From contig JADDQX010000192.1 of NCBI GenBank assembly GCA_016781115.1, positions 1 to 5,139 on the forward strand: a DNA stretch of 5,139 nt, given 5' to 3'. This DNA comes from Actinomycetota bacterium. Lineage in GTDB: Bacteria > Actinomycetota > CADDZG01 > WHSQ01. Made by a program: the position numbers and the translations under genes. The notes below the pieces were generated by a model that saw only the letters and a list, made by a program, of their open reading frames with translations, ran no database searches and was not told where the DNA came from. Below are positions 1 to 5,139 of this stretch, in pieces (position 1 is the stretch's first letter; each line of letters begins with the position of its first letter).

Positions 1-2
1 CG

Positions 3-248
3 ATCAGCGCGGGCACGGTGGCGAACGCACGCGCAGCCGGCGGTGGCGGGACCGCTCTCACCGGCCCCGTCGTTCGGAAGGAGCCGGCCGTGATCGAACG
101 CCACGTCGCGGCGGTCGCCGACCGGGCGCCGGAGCTGTTGCCGGCTTACCTGCACGCGCTCCGGATGATCGTGTCCACCGCCCGCGCCGCAGGTCGGATC
201 GACGAGGCCGGCGAGGCGTTGCTGTTGAAGACGCTGGAGGCCGGGTGA
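3..248 (+). CDS. Rossmann-like/DUF2520 domain protein, C-terminal part (5' end outside window)
   Basis: The reading frame is open from the left edge and ends at a TGA at 246-248, giving the last 81 residues of a longer protein. The segment GTALTGPVVR (about 20 residues after the edge) followed by an alpha-helical ERHVAAV...LLPAYLHALR stretch resembles the C-terminal helical domain of proteins annotated Rossmann-like and DUF2520. These look like NADP/F420-dependent oxidoreductases or ketopantoate reductases, but to my knowledge no activity is established. In actinobacteria this gene regularly lies directly upstream of panC, as here, which hints at a role near pantothenate metabolism (inference). 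An in-frame GTG at 18 exists, but the codons before it remain open and it falls inside the domain, so it is unlikely to be the true start. The stop overlaps the panC start by 4 bases. Family assignment is from motif memory on a partial sequence. Confidence 0.8.
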   Translation: MSAGTVANARAAGGGGTALTGPVVRKEPAVIERHVAAVADRAPELLPAYLHALRMIVSTARAAGRIDEAGEALLLKTLEAG

Positions 249-1084
249 AGGTCGTGCGCACGGAGGCGGAGCTGCAGGAAGCGCTCGAACCTGCCCGCGT
301 CAGCCGACGGTCCATCGGCTTCGTCCCGACGATGGGTGCTCTGCACGCCGGTCACCTGTCGCTCCTGACGGCGGCCCGCGAGCAGGGCGACGTGGTGGTG
401 CTGAGCATCTTCGTGAACCCGCTGCAGTTCGGCGCAGATGAGGATCTGGCGGCATATCCCCGCTCCGAGGAGGCCGATCTGGAGATGGCGCGAGACGCCG
501 GTGTCGACGTGTCGTTCGTCCCGAGCGTGGATGAGATGTATCCGGCGGGACGCTCGACGACGGTGTCGGTTCGGGGGCCAGCGCGGCTCCTCGAGGGGGC
601 GGCTCGCCCCGGCCACTTCGACGGCGTCGCAACCGTGGTCGCGAAGCTCTTCAATCAGGTCCGGCCACAGCGCGCCTACTTCGGGCAGAAGGACGCACAG
701 CAGGTGGCGGTGATAAAGGCGTTGGTGCGCGACCTCTCGGTTCCGGTCGAGGTGGTTGTATGCCCCACGGTGCGCGAGTCCGATGGTCTGGCGCTCAGCA
801 GTCGCAACGCGTACCTCGAGCCGTCCGAAAGGACGGCCGCGACCGTTCTGTGGCGAGCATTGCAGGCGGGCGAGCGGGCGGTGGAAGAGCAAGCGACGTG
901 GGAGGTCGTGGAGAAGACGATGGAGCAGGTCGTTGCGAACGAGCCGGGGGTGGCGCTGGAGTACGCACGTGCTGTGGCCGCGAACACCTTCGAGGCCCCC
1001 GCGGATGGTGAGCAGGTGCTCTTGGTCATCGCCGCACGCGTCGGGCGAGCCCGGCTGATCGACAACCTCCCGGTGCGCAGATGA
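245..1084 (+). CDS. panC: Pantothenate synthetase (pantoate--beta-alanine ligase)
   Basis: This cytoplasmic enzyme condenses pantoate with beta-alanine using ATP, by way of a pantoyl-adenylate, to make pantothenate (vitamin B5), the precursor of coenzyme A. The 279-residue product has the usual family length of about 280-300. Visible motifs are PTMGALHAGH at 28-37 (the HIGH-type nucleotide-binding signature with two His), FVNPLQFG at 56-63 (pantoate site), GHFDGVATVV at 123-132, FGQKDAQQ at 146-153 (with the conserved Lys) and DGLALSSRN at 180-188, the KMSKS-like loop. The C-terminal part ends RARLIDNLPV, typical of the family's small domain. The start is GTG, chosen because it overlaps the previous stop (GTGA) and has GGAGG at 236-240, a short 4 bases upstream. 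The stop overlaps coaX as ATGA. No panD, which supplies beta-alanine, follows directly, unlike in many actinobacteria. Confidence 0.97.
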   Translation: MKVVRTEAELQEALEPARVSRRSIGFVPTMGALHAGHLSLLTAAREQGDVVVLSIFVNPLQFGADEDLAAYPRSEEADLEMARDAGVDVSFVPSVDEMYPAGRSTTVSVRGPARLLEGAARPGHFDGVATVVAKLFNQVRPQRAYFGQKDAQQVAVIKALVRDLSVPVEVVVCPTVRESDGLALSSRNAYLEPSERTAATVLWRALQAGERAVEEQATWEVVEKTMEQVVANEPGVALEYARAVAANTFEAPADGEQVLLVIAARVGRARLIDNLPVRR

Positions 1085-1869
1085 TGTTGCTCGCCGTCGA
1101 CATCGGCAACACGCAAACGCATCTGGGGGTCTTCGAGAAGGATCAGCTGCGGCACGAATGGCGCGCGTCCACCGACGCCCGCCGGACCGCGGACGAACTC
1201 GCGTTGATGTTCGGGGAGTTCCTTGCCCTCGCCGAACTCTCCTTTTCACGGCAGATCACCGGCGTCGCCATCTCGTCGGTGGTGCCGCGAGCCACTCAGG
1301 AGCTGCGCGAGATGACCTCGCGCTACTTCGGGTTCCCCGCGGTGGTCGTCGAACCCGGCGTCAAGACGGGCATCTCGATCATGACCGACAGCCCCCGCGA
1401 GGTCGGCGCCGATCGGATCGCCAACGCGGTCGCGGCACATGCGATGTTCCCCGGACAGCACAAGGTGATAGTCGACTTCGGCACTGCCATCACGGTCGAT
1501 GCCGTGTCCGCGAAGGGTGAGTACCTCGGAGGCGCGATCGCACCCGGGCTCGATACGGCCGCGCACGCATTGTTCGCATCGACGGCGCAGTTGCCTCGGG
1601 TGGAGTTGGTGGAACCCGTCGGAGTCATAGGCAAGAGCACGGTTTCCAGCGTCCAGTCCGGGATCATCTACGGGACCGCAGGGCTGGTCGACGGGCTGGT
1701 CGATCGGGTGGTCGAGGACCTGGGCGGCGACGTGCGGATCGTCGCGACCGGCGGGATGGCGCCGGTGCTGGCGCGGCATTGCCGCACGATCGAGCGGACG
1801 GAGCCGATGCTCACCCTCGAGGGATTGCGCTTGATCTTCGACCGGAACCCGAACGGAGCCACCTCGTGA
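1081..1869 (+). CDS. coaX: Type III pantothenate kinase
   Basis: CoaX phosphorylates pantothenate to 4'-phosphopantothenate, the first committed step of coenzyme A synthesis, in the cytoplasm. The 262-residue protein belongs to the ASKHA (actin-like ATPase) fold. It shows DIGNT at 7-11 (first phosphate motif), GADRIAN at 109-115 (its Asp is the probable catalytic base), DFGTA at 132-136 (second phosphate motif), GGAIAPGL at 150-157 and ATGG at 222-225 (adenosine motif). Type III enzymes are known to need a monovalent cation and to lack CoA feedback inhibition. The length is normal and no key motif is missing. Two adjacent ATG codons (1081 and 1084) are possible starts. The first gives an ATGA overlap with the panC stop. 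No clear Shine-Dalgarno sequence precedes it, so initiation probably relies on coupling to panC translation. Placement directly after panC puts consecutive pathway steps side by side. Confidence 0.97.
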   Translation: MMLLAVDIGNTQTHLGVFEKDQLRHEWRASTDARRTADELALMFGEFLALAELSFSRQITGVAISSVVPRATQELREMTSRYFGFPAVVVEPGVKTGISIMTDSPREVGADRIANAVAAHAMFPGQHKVIVDFGTAITVDAVSAKGEYLGGAIAPGLDTAAHALFASTAQLPRVELVEPVGVIGKSTVSSVQSGIIYGTAGLVDGLVDRVVEDLGGDVRIVATGGMAPVLARHCRTIERTEPMLTLEGLRLIFDRNPNGATS

Positions 1870-3287
1870 CCGACTACCCCTACAGGTACGAACGCGACTC
1901 CACCATCGGCGACCTGAGGGACCGCTTCGGGGAGCTTGAGGCGGGTGCCGAGACGGGGGCCGCGGCCCGCATAGCGGGGCGCATCATGACGACCCGCTCC
2001 CACGGGAAGGTCGCCTTCGCAGACCTGATGGACGCGTCGGGCCGGATGCAACTGTTCGCGCAGCACGCGGTCCTCGGCGACGCCGGCATGGACGCGTTCA
2101 CCGGGCTCGGGGTCGGCGACATAGTCGGCGCTTCCGGAGAGGTCGTGATGACCCGCCGCGGCGAGCTGTCGCTGAAGGTCGAGCAGACCACTCTGCTCGC
2201 CGAATGTCTGCGGCCCATGCCGGACAACTGGCACGGGATCAGCGATGTCGAGTTTCGCTACCGGCAGCGCTACCTGGACCTTCTCCTCAACGGGGAGTCG
2301 CGCCTCGCGGTCGAGGCTCGCTCTGCGGCTAACACGGCTATCCGGGCCTTCTTCGCCGACCGCGGTTTCCTCGAGGTCGAAACGCCTCTCCTGCAGCCGC
2401 TCGCCGGGGGTGCCGTGGCCCGGCCCTTCGTCACGCATCACAACGCTCTCGACATCGACCTCTATCTCCGGGTGGCTCCGGAGCTGTATCTAAAGCGGCT
2501 GCTGATCGGCGGGCTCGAACGGGTCTACGAGCTGAACCGAAGCTTCCGCAACGAAGGTGTCTCGACGCGCCACAACCCGGAGTTCACGATGCTCGAGGCA
2601 TACGAAGCCTTCGTCGACTACGACGACACGATGGCGCTCGTCGAAGACCTCGTGCGAGCGATCGCCGTAGCGGTCGGTGGATCTCCCGTGGTGGAGATCG
2701 CCGGTGATCGCGTCGACCTCGCCGCACCTTTCCAGCGGATCACGATGTTCGAGGCGATCGAGCGGGCGACCGGCCGCGACACCTCGGCCCTGTGGAACGA
2801 AGAGAACGAAGATGGTCTACGGGCGCTGGCGGCAGAGCTCGGCGTCCGGATCGACGAAGCCTGGCCGCTCGGGAAGATCGTCGCCGAGATCTTCGAAGAG
2901 ACCGCGGAGAAGACCCTGGTGTCGCCGACCTTCGTGACCGGCTTCCCCAAGGAGGTCTCTCCTCTCGCCAAGGACCACCGGAGCATCCGGGGCTTCACCG
3001 AGCACGCGGACCTCATCATCGGCGGCCTCGAGATCGCGCCGATCTACTCGGAGTTGAACGACCCCGCGGAACAGAGACGGCGTTTCGAACAGCAGGCGGC
3101 CGCTCGCGCGGCCGGCGACGAGGAGGCGACGGTCCGGGACGAGGACTTCCTGGAGGCGCTGGCGCATGCCATGCCCCCCGCGGGAGGGTTCGGGCTGGGG
3201 ATCGACCGGTTGTTGATGCTGCTGCTCGGCGTGACTTCGATCAGGGAGGTCGTGCTGTTCCCGACCCTGCGCCCGCTGGAGGGTTAG
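1866..3287 (+). CDS. lysS: Lysyl-tRNA synthetase, class II
   Basis: The enzyme charges tRNA-Lys with lysine using ATP. The 473-residue frame has an N-terminal OB-fold anticodon-binding domain (about 33-115; GRIMTTRSHGKVAFADLMD at 38-56) and a class II catalytic core. Motif 1 lies around 162-188 (FLEVETPLLQP, then ARPF), motif 2 at 227-244 (FRNEGVSTRHNPEFTMLE) and motif 3 at 441-453 (GFGLGIDRLLMLL). The lysine-enzyme segment SPTFVTGFPKEVSPLAKD is at 353-370. The start is GTG at 1866: it overlaps the coaX stop (GTGA), has GGAG at 1855-1858 seven bases upstream, and gives MTDYPYRYERD, where LysRS homology begins. The open frame extends back to a TTG at 1779, but those 29 residues lie inside coaX and do not resemble a LysRS N-terminal helix. 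The protein therefore lacks about 30 N-terminal residues found in longer homologues such as the E. coli enzyme. Confidence 0.97.
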   Translation: MTDYPYRYERDSTIGDLRDRFGELEAGAETGAAARIAGRIMTTRSHGKVAFADLMDASGRMQLFAQHAVLGDAGMDAFTGLGVGDIVGASGEVVMTRRGELSLKVEQTTLLAECLRPMPDNWHGISDVEFRYRQRYLDLLLNGESRLAVEARSAANTAIRAFFADRGFLEVETPLLQPLAGGAVARPFVTHHNALDIDLYLRVAPELYLKRLLIGGLERVYELNRSFRNEGVSTRHNPEFTMLEAYEAFVDYDDTMALVEDLVRAIAVAVGGSPVVEIAGDRVDLAAPFQRITMFEAIERATGRDTSALWNEENEDGLRALAAELGVRIDEAWPLGKIVAEIFEETAEKTLVSPTFVTGFPKEVSPLAKDHRSIRGFTEHADLIIGGLEIAPIYSELNDPAEQRRRFEQQAAARAAGDEEATVRDEDFLEALAHAMPPAGGFGLGIDRLLMLLLGVTSIREVVLFPTLRPLEG

Positions 3288-3292
3288 TCCGC

Positions 3293-3298
3293 AGGAGG
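3293..3298 (+). promoter_or_regulatory. Orphan Shine-Dalgarno-like AGGAGG between lysS and the lipoprotein gene
   Basis: A perfect AGGAGG lies 33 bases before the ATG at 3332, too far for ordinary initiation there. No ATG, GTG or TTG falls 5-12 bases downstream of it. The nearest start codon is a GTG at 3316, in a different frame that encodes only a 67-residue shadow sequence. It is either a chance match or a standby ribosome site. Seen directly; role unknown. Confidence 0.3.
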
Positions 3299-3331
3299 AA
3301 GCTTTCCGCAGAAGCGTGGTTCGGTGGCAGG

Positions 3332-4774
3332 ATGCCTTCGATGCGATCGAGAGGGCTCGCGGCGGCGGCGTCTCTGCTGCTTCTCACGACAGCGTGCCAG
3401 GACGGCCAGCGGAACGCGGGGTTCCCGACCCGTGCTCCCGCTGCCTCGCCCACGAGCTCCGACACGCTCGTGGTTGCACTGGTGGGCACGTTCTCGGGAC
3501 CCGACTCGTGGCGCGGTGACAGTGCCTTCCGCGGCGCCGATCTCGGCGTGCACGAGCTCAACCAGGCTCGAGCTGAAGACGAGCCGGTCGTCGAGCTGGT
3601 GACGCTTGACGACGCCGGAGACGCGAGGACCGCGACGGAGCTGGTCGTCGACCAGGCGGCTTCTACGCGCACCCTGGGGATCGTCTACGCGGGACCTCCC
3701 GAGGGGCTTCCTCCTGCAGAAGATGCTCTGGCCGAGGCGGGCATGCCCGCGCTCCTGTGCATCGGCGACCTCTACGGAGCGGGGCTCTTGAGCGAGCACG
3801 TCTTCCAGGTATCGCCGTCGTACCTGTGGGAGGCGAGACGCATCGCGGCCTACCTGTTGCGGGACCGGAGATATCGCACCATCGGCGCCATCACGACCGA
3901 CTCCTTCAGTGGCCAGGTCGCGCGCCGGGCGCTGACGGAAGCTCTTGCCGAGGCCGGCGGACGACTCAAGGCCTCGGAGGTCTACCCCTCCGAAGGCGGG
4001 TCCTACGAGCCGCTACTGCGCAGGCTGAAACGAAAGAAGGTGGAAGCCGTGGTCGTGGAGGCCCCGCCGCCCCTGGGCCCGGCAACCATCGAGGGGTTGG
4101 CGGAGATGCGCGCCCTGTATCGCGGCACCCCCCGGGCCCGGATCGCCTCGGCCCGCACGAGGAGGCAGGCGCGGCTCAACGCCCGGCGGTGGCGGCCCCA
4201 GGTCGCGGGCTTCGACGGCTTCTTCACCTCCTTCCCGGAGGAGTCCGTTCCTCCCGCTGGGACCGTCGCCGCCGCGAGCTACGCGCGCGGCGCCCACTAC
4301 CTGCCCATCCCCAGCCTGCGTTCGTTCCGGAGGTCCTTCGTGAACTGGTGGGAAGACGAGCCGCTGGCGTGGGAGCGACCCGCGTACGAGGCGGTCCAGT
4401 TGATCGGGTGGGCGCGCAGCAACACCCCTCCACGCGGCGACGCGGCCAGAACCCTGGAGACATTGCGAGGCGGGCGCTTCGGCGGTCTCGATGTCACCTT
4501 CGCCCCCGACGATCACACCTCCGTCGAGGAGGCGAGCGTGGGTCTGTGGGTCGTCCCTCGACCAGGTGCCGCTCCGGAAGCGACGAGCCTTCCTCCCACG
4601 CTCCCGTGGGTGCCCCTCGGCCGCGGGTTCTCGACGGACGGCGTCACCACCGATGTGGCGCCCGAGGACTGGCGCTTCCTGTTCAAGGGGCGAACCCGCG
4701 CGAGCGGGCCGCCGCCGCGGATCGCGAGGTCTCTGTTCGGCGTCCGCTCGCGTCGCTCCGATCCGGTGCATTAA
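3332..4774 (+). CDS. Branched-chain amino-acid type ABC substrate-binding lipoprotein
   Basis: The 480-residue product begins with a lipoprotein signal: a basic n-region (MPSMRSRG), a hydrophobic stretch at 9-18 and a lipobox LLTTAC with the lipidated Cys at 22. A Ser/Thr/Pro/Ala linker follows (about 23-43). The rest resembles a type I periplasmic-binding fold (Peripla_BP_6, Leu/Ile/Val-binding): VVALVGTFSGPDSWRG at 47-62, RGADLGVHELN at 67-77, TLDDAGD at 91-97, FQVSPS at 158-163, IGAITTDSFSG at 184-194 and YEAVQLIGWA at 352-361. Such proteins capture small solutes outside the membrane for an ABC permease or act as sensors; the ligand here cannot be read. Arg-rich patches occur at 230-236 and 271-288. 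A tail of about 70 residues follows the fold. No permease or ATPase gene is adjacent. The start at 3332 is preceded by GGTGG (3323-3327); a second in-frame ATG at 3341 also keeps the signal peptide. Confidence 0.85.
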   Translation: MPSMRSRGLAAAASLLLLTTACQDGQRNAGFPTRAPAASPTSSDTLVVALVGTFSGPDSWRGDSAFRGADLGVHELNQARAEDEPVVELVTLDDAGDARTATELVVDQAASTRTLGIVYAGPPEGLPPAEDALAEAGMPALLCIGDLYGAGLLSEHVFQVSPSYLWEARRIAAYLLRDRRYRTIGAITTDSFSGQVARRALTEALAEAGGRLKASEVYPSEGGSYEPLLRRLKRKKVEAVVVEAPPPLGPATIEGLAEMRALYRGTPRARIASARTRRQARLNARRWRPQVAGFDGFFTSFPEESVPPAGTVAAASYARGAHYLPIPSLRSFRRSFVNWWEDEPLAWERPAYEAVQLIGWARSNTPPRGDAARTLETLRGGRFGGLDVTFAPDDHTSVEEASVGLWVVPRPGAAPEATSLPPTLPWVPLGRGFSTDGVTTDVAPEDWRFLFKGRTRASGPPPRIARSLFGVRSRRSDPVH

Positions 4775-4806
4775 CCGCGGCTGGGCTTCTTTCGGCCATG
4801 TCAGAT

Positions 4807-4839
4807 GCCGATACAAGCACCAGATCGGTGGAACTTTTT
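4807..4839 (+). terminator. Weak candidate terminator after the lipoprotein gene
   Basis: GCCGAT at 4807-4812 can pair with ATCGGT at 4824-4829, with one G-U at the outer end and an 11-base loop. A TTTTT run follows at 4835-4839, 5 bases after the stem. An alternative short stem is CACC/GGTG (4818-4821 and 4827-4830). The stem is short and the T run is displaced, so intrinsic termination is doubtful. The segment also overlaps the GGAAC of the candidate ECF promoter. Confidence 0.2.
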
Positions 4840-4855
4840 CGGCCTCAGCGTTGTT
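4830..4855 (+). promoter_or_regulatory. Candidate ECF-sigma (SigR/SigH-like) promoter upstream of clpC
   Basis: GGAAC at 4830-4834 is followed after 18 bases by GTT at 4853-4855, the spacing and core of redox/heat-stress SigR/SigH promoters in actinobacteria (GGAA-N18/19-GTT). Clp protease genes are known members of such regulons in Streptomyces and mycobacteria. The match is short, so chance occurrence is possible. The predicted start would lie around 4860, giving a leader of about 100 bases. Confidence 0.3.
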
Positions 4856-4878
4856 CTTAGGACTGCAACAAGAAGGCG

Positions 4879-4896
4879 GAGGGTAAAAGCACCCTC
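4879..4896. repeat. Perfect inverted repeat GAGGGT-N6-ACCCTC, operator-like
   Basis: GAGGGT at 4879-4884 and ACCCTC at 4891-4896 are exact reverse complements separated by AAAAGC, an 18-base dyad. It ends 4 bases before the TATAAT at 4901 and covers the place where a -35 element would be. That position suits a repressor or activator site. It matches no clp operator known to me. A short RNA hairpin is an alternative if transcription starts farther upstream. No protein partner can be named. Confidence 0.35.
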
Positions 4897-4900
4897 TTCC

Positions 4901-4906
4901 TATAAT
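4901..4906 (+). promoter_or_regulatory. Candidate -10 box (TATAAT) for clpC
   Basis: A perfect TATAAT lies 58 bases before the clpC start codon in the AT-richer part of the gap. At 16-18 base spacing there is no TTGACA-like -35; the sequence there is G-rich and forms the left arm of the 4879-4896 dyad. There is also no extended -10 TG. A housekeeping-sigma promoter with a weak or activator-dependent -35 is the simplest reading. Transcription would begin near 4912-4914. Confidence 0.5.
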
Positions 4907-4908
4907 GA

Positions 4909-4941
4909 GGAACAGGGATGGGCTGGCCGTCAGCCCGTTCC
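4909..4941 (+). repeat. Leader hairpin in the clpC 5' region
   Basis: GGGCTG (4920-4925) pairs perfectly with CAGCCC (4931-4936) around a 5-base loop. The outer arms GGAAC (4909-4913) and GTTCC (4937-4941) are also exact reverse complements, joined to the inner stem with a 6-base bulge on the left. The structure lies between the TATAAT box and the Shine-Dalgarno sequence (4952-4958), so it would be at or near the 5' end of the clpC message. Possible roles are mRNA stability or protein binding. The left outer arm may be lost if transcription starts at 4912 or later. Confidence 0.35.
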
Positions 4942-4951
4942 GGACGAAGAG

Positions 4952-4958
4952 AAGGAGG
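4952..4958 (+). promoter_or_regulatory. Ribosome binding site of clpC (AAGGAGG)
   Basis: A near-perfect AAGGAGG sits 6 bases before the TTG at 4965. It decides the rare start codon: no ATG or GTG in this frame lies between it and the conserved FERFTDRARR sequence. Confidence 0.85.
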
Positions 4959-4964
4959 CCTGGC

Positions 4965-5139
4965 TTGTTCGAACGGTTCACCGACCGGGCCCGCAGGGTG
5001 GTCGTCCTCGCTCAAGAAGAGGCGAGGCTTCTCAACCACAATTACATCGGCACCGAGCACATCTTGCTCGGGCTGATCCATGAAGGCGAGGGCGTCGCCG
5101 CCAAGGCGCTCGAATCACTGGGGATCTCGCTAGAGAAGG
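4965..5139 (+). CDS. clpC: ATP-dependent Clp protease ATP-binding subunit ClpC, N-terminal part (3' end outside window)
   Basis: The first 58 codons encode MFERFTDRARRV, then VVLAQEEARLLNHNYIGTEH and ILLGLIHEGEGVAAKALESLG. This is the start of the Clp N-domain and is very close to mycobacterial ClpC1 as I recall it. ClpC is a hexameric AAA+ unfoldase that feeds substrates to ClpP; its N-domain binds substrates and adaptors (and cyclomarin-type compounds in mycobacteria). The start is TTG at 4965, supported by AAGGAGG 6 bases upstream and by alignment to the conserved MFERFT beginning. Frames in the other phases over this stretch are shadows. The two AAA+ modules lie beyond the right edge, so ClpC is preferred over ClpB or ClpA from the N-terminal sequence and gene order only. 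It probably has its own promoter in the preceding gap. Confidence 0.95.
   Translation, partial: MFERFTDRARRVVVLAQEEARLLNHNYIGTEHILLGLIHEGEGVAAKALESLGISLEK

Larger units (their letters stand above)
4775..4964 (+). other. Intergenic clpC control region (190 bases, non-coding)
   Basis: The gap between the lipoprotein stop (TAA at 4772-4774) and the clpC start is visibly more AT-rich than the flanking genes, mainly at about 4800-4915. Frames crossing it are Arg/Pro-rich shadows continuing from neighbouring genes. It holds the candidate sites listed separately: weak terminator, ECF-type promoter, TATAAT box, inverted repeats, leader hairpin and Shine-Dalgarno sequence. By eye I found no CIRCE, HAIR (HspR), CtsR heptad repeat or ClgR-type CGC-N5-GCG box, which are the published control sites of clp genes. 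Confidence 0.7.

Noticed and set aside
146..1249. A 367-codon open frame on the minus strand
   Set aside because: It is antisense to panC and spans three real genes. The Arg/His-rich composition is typical of GC-rich shadow frames.
1779..1865. An extended LysS N-terminus starting at TTG 1779
   Set aside because: The 29 extra residues lie in coaX, do not resemble the LysRS N-terminal helix, and have no better ribosome site. The GTG at 1866 has GGAG at good spacing and the GTGA overlap seen at the other junctions.
1668..2441. A 257-codon minus-strand open frame opposite the coaX/lysS junction
   Set aside because: It is antisense to two well-supported enzymes and shows no motif of its own.
2792..3331. 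A long in-frame extension (540 bases) upstream of the lipoprotein gene, overlapping lysS
   Set aside because: It is open only because of high GC. Its translation is Arg/Gly-rich with no family resemblance, it lies inside the clear lysS frame, and it would bury the lipoprotein signal peptide in mid-protein.
3757..4860. A 367-codon plus-strand open frame overlapping the lipoprotein gene
   Set aside because: It is a +1-shifted shadow rich in Arg/Gly/Pro with no domain, while the competing frame has a signal peptide and a binding-protein fold.
4775..4964. Known heat-shock operators (CIRCE, HAIR, CtsR box, ClgR box)
   Set aside because: Read by eye on both strands; none of the consensus half-sites is present at the required spacing.
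4013..4981. A 322-codon minus-strand open frame crossing the clpC control region
   Set aside because: Most of it is antisense to the lipoprotein gene, with Arg/Pro/Gly-rich composition and no recognisable domain. The control-region signals explain the gap better.
4805..5083. A 92-codon plus-strand frame over the clpC start
   Set aside because: It is out of phase with the strongly conserved ClpC N-terminus, and its product is low-complexity and basic.

Overview
The window reads as a high-GC chromosomal segment of an actinobacterium, probably not one of the well-studied genera. The order DUF2520 protein - panC - coaX - lysS - clpC matches the conserved actinobacterial neighbourhood known from Mycobacterium and relatives. 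The first residues of the ClpC reading frame are close to mycobacterial ClpC1 as I remember it. Two members of the classical layout are absent: panD, usually between panC and coaX, and lsr2, usually between lysS and clpC. A branched-chain amino-acid type substrate-binding lipoprotein sits where lsr2 would be. All genes are on the + strand.

Positions 1-3287 form a tightly packed operon-like block: the 3' end of a Rossmann/DUF2520 gene, panC (pantothenate synthetase), coaX (type III pantothenate kinase) and lysS (class II lysyl-tRNA synthetase). Each of the three junctions is a 4-base stop/start overlap (GTGA, ATGA, GTGA), which suggests translational coupling. PanC makes pantothenate and CoaX phosphorylates it, so two steps of coenzyme A synthesis are adjacent. 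LysS is a co-transcribed housekeeping enzyme with no direct link to that pathway.

After a 44-base gap comes a single gene for a lipid-anchored periplasmic-binding-protein-fold protein (3332-4774). No permease or ATPase gene accompanies it in the window.

Positions 4775-4964 are a 190-base non-coding gap, visibly more AT-rich than the genes. It contains a perfect TATAAT hexamer, a perfect 6+6 inverted repeat just upstream of it, a leader hairpin just downstream, a possible ECF-sigma-type promoter, and a strong Shine-Dalgarno sequence. The last sits before a TTG-initiated clpC, whose first 58 codons close the window. No tRNA, rRNA, CRISPR, insertion sequence or phage feature was seen. No convincing new biological system is visible. 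The points most worth a second look are the clpC control region and the orphan binding lipoprotein.
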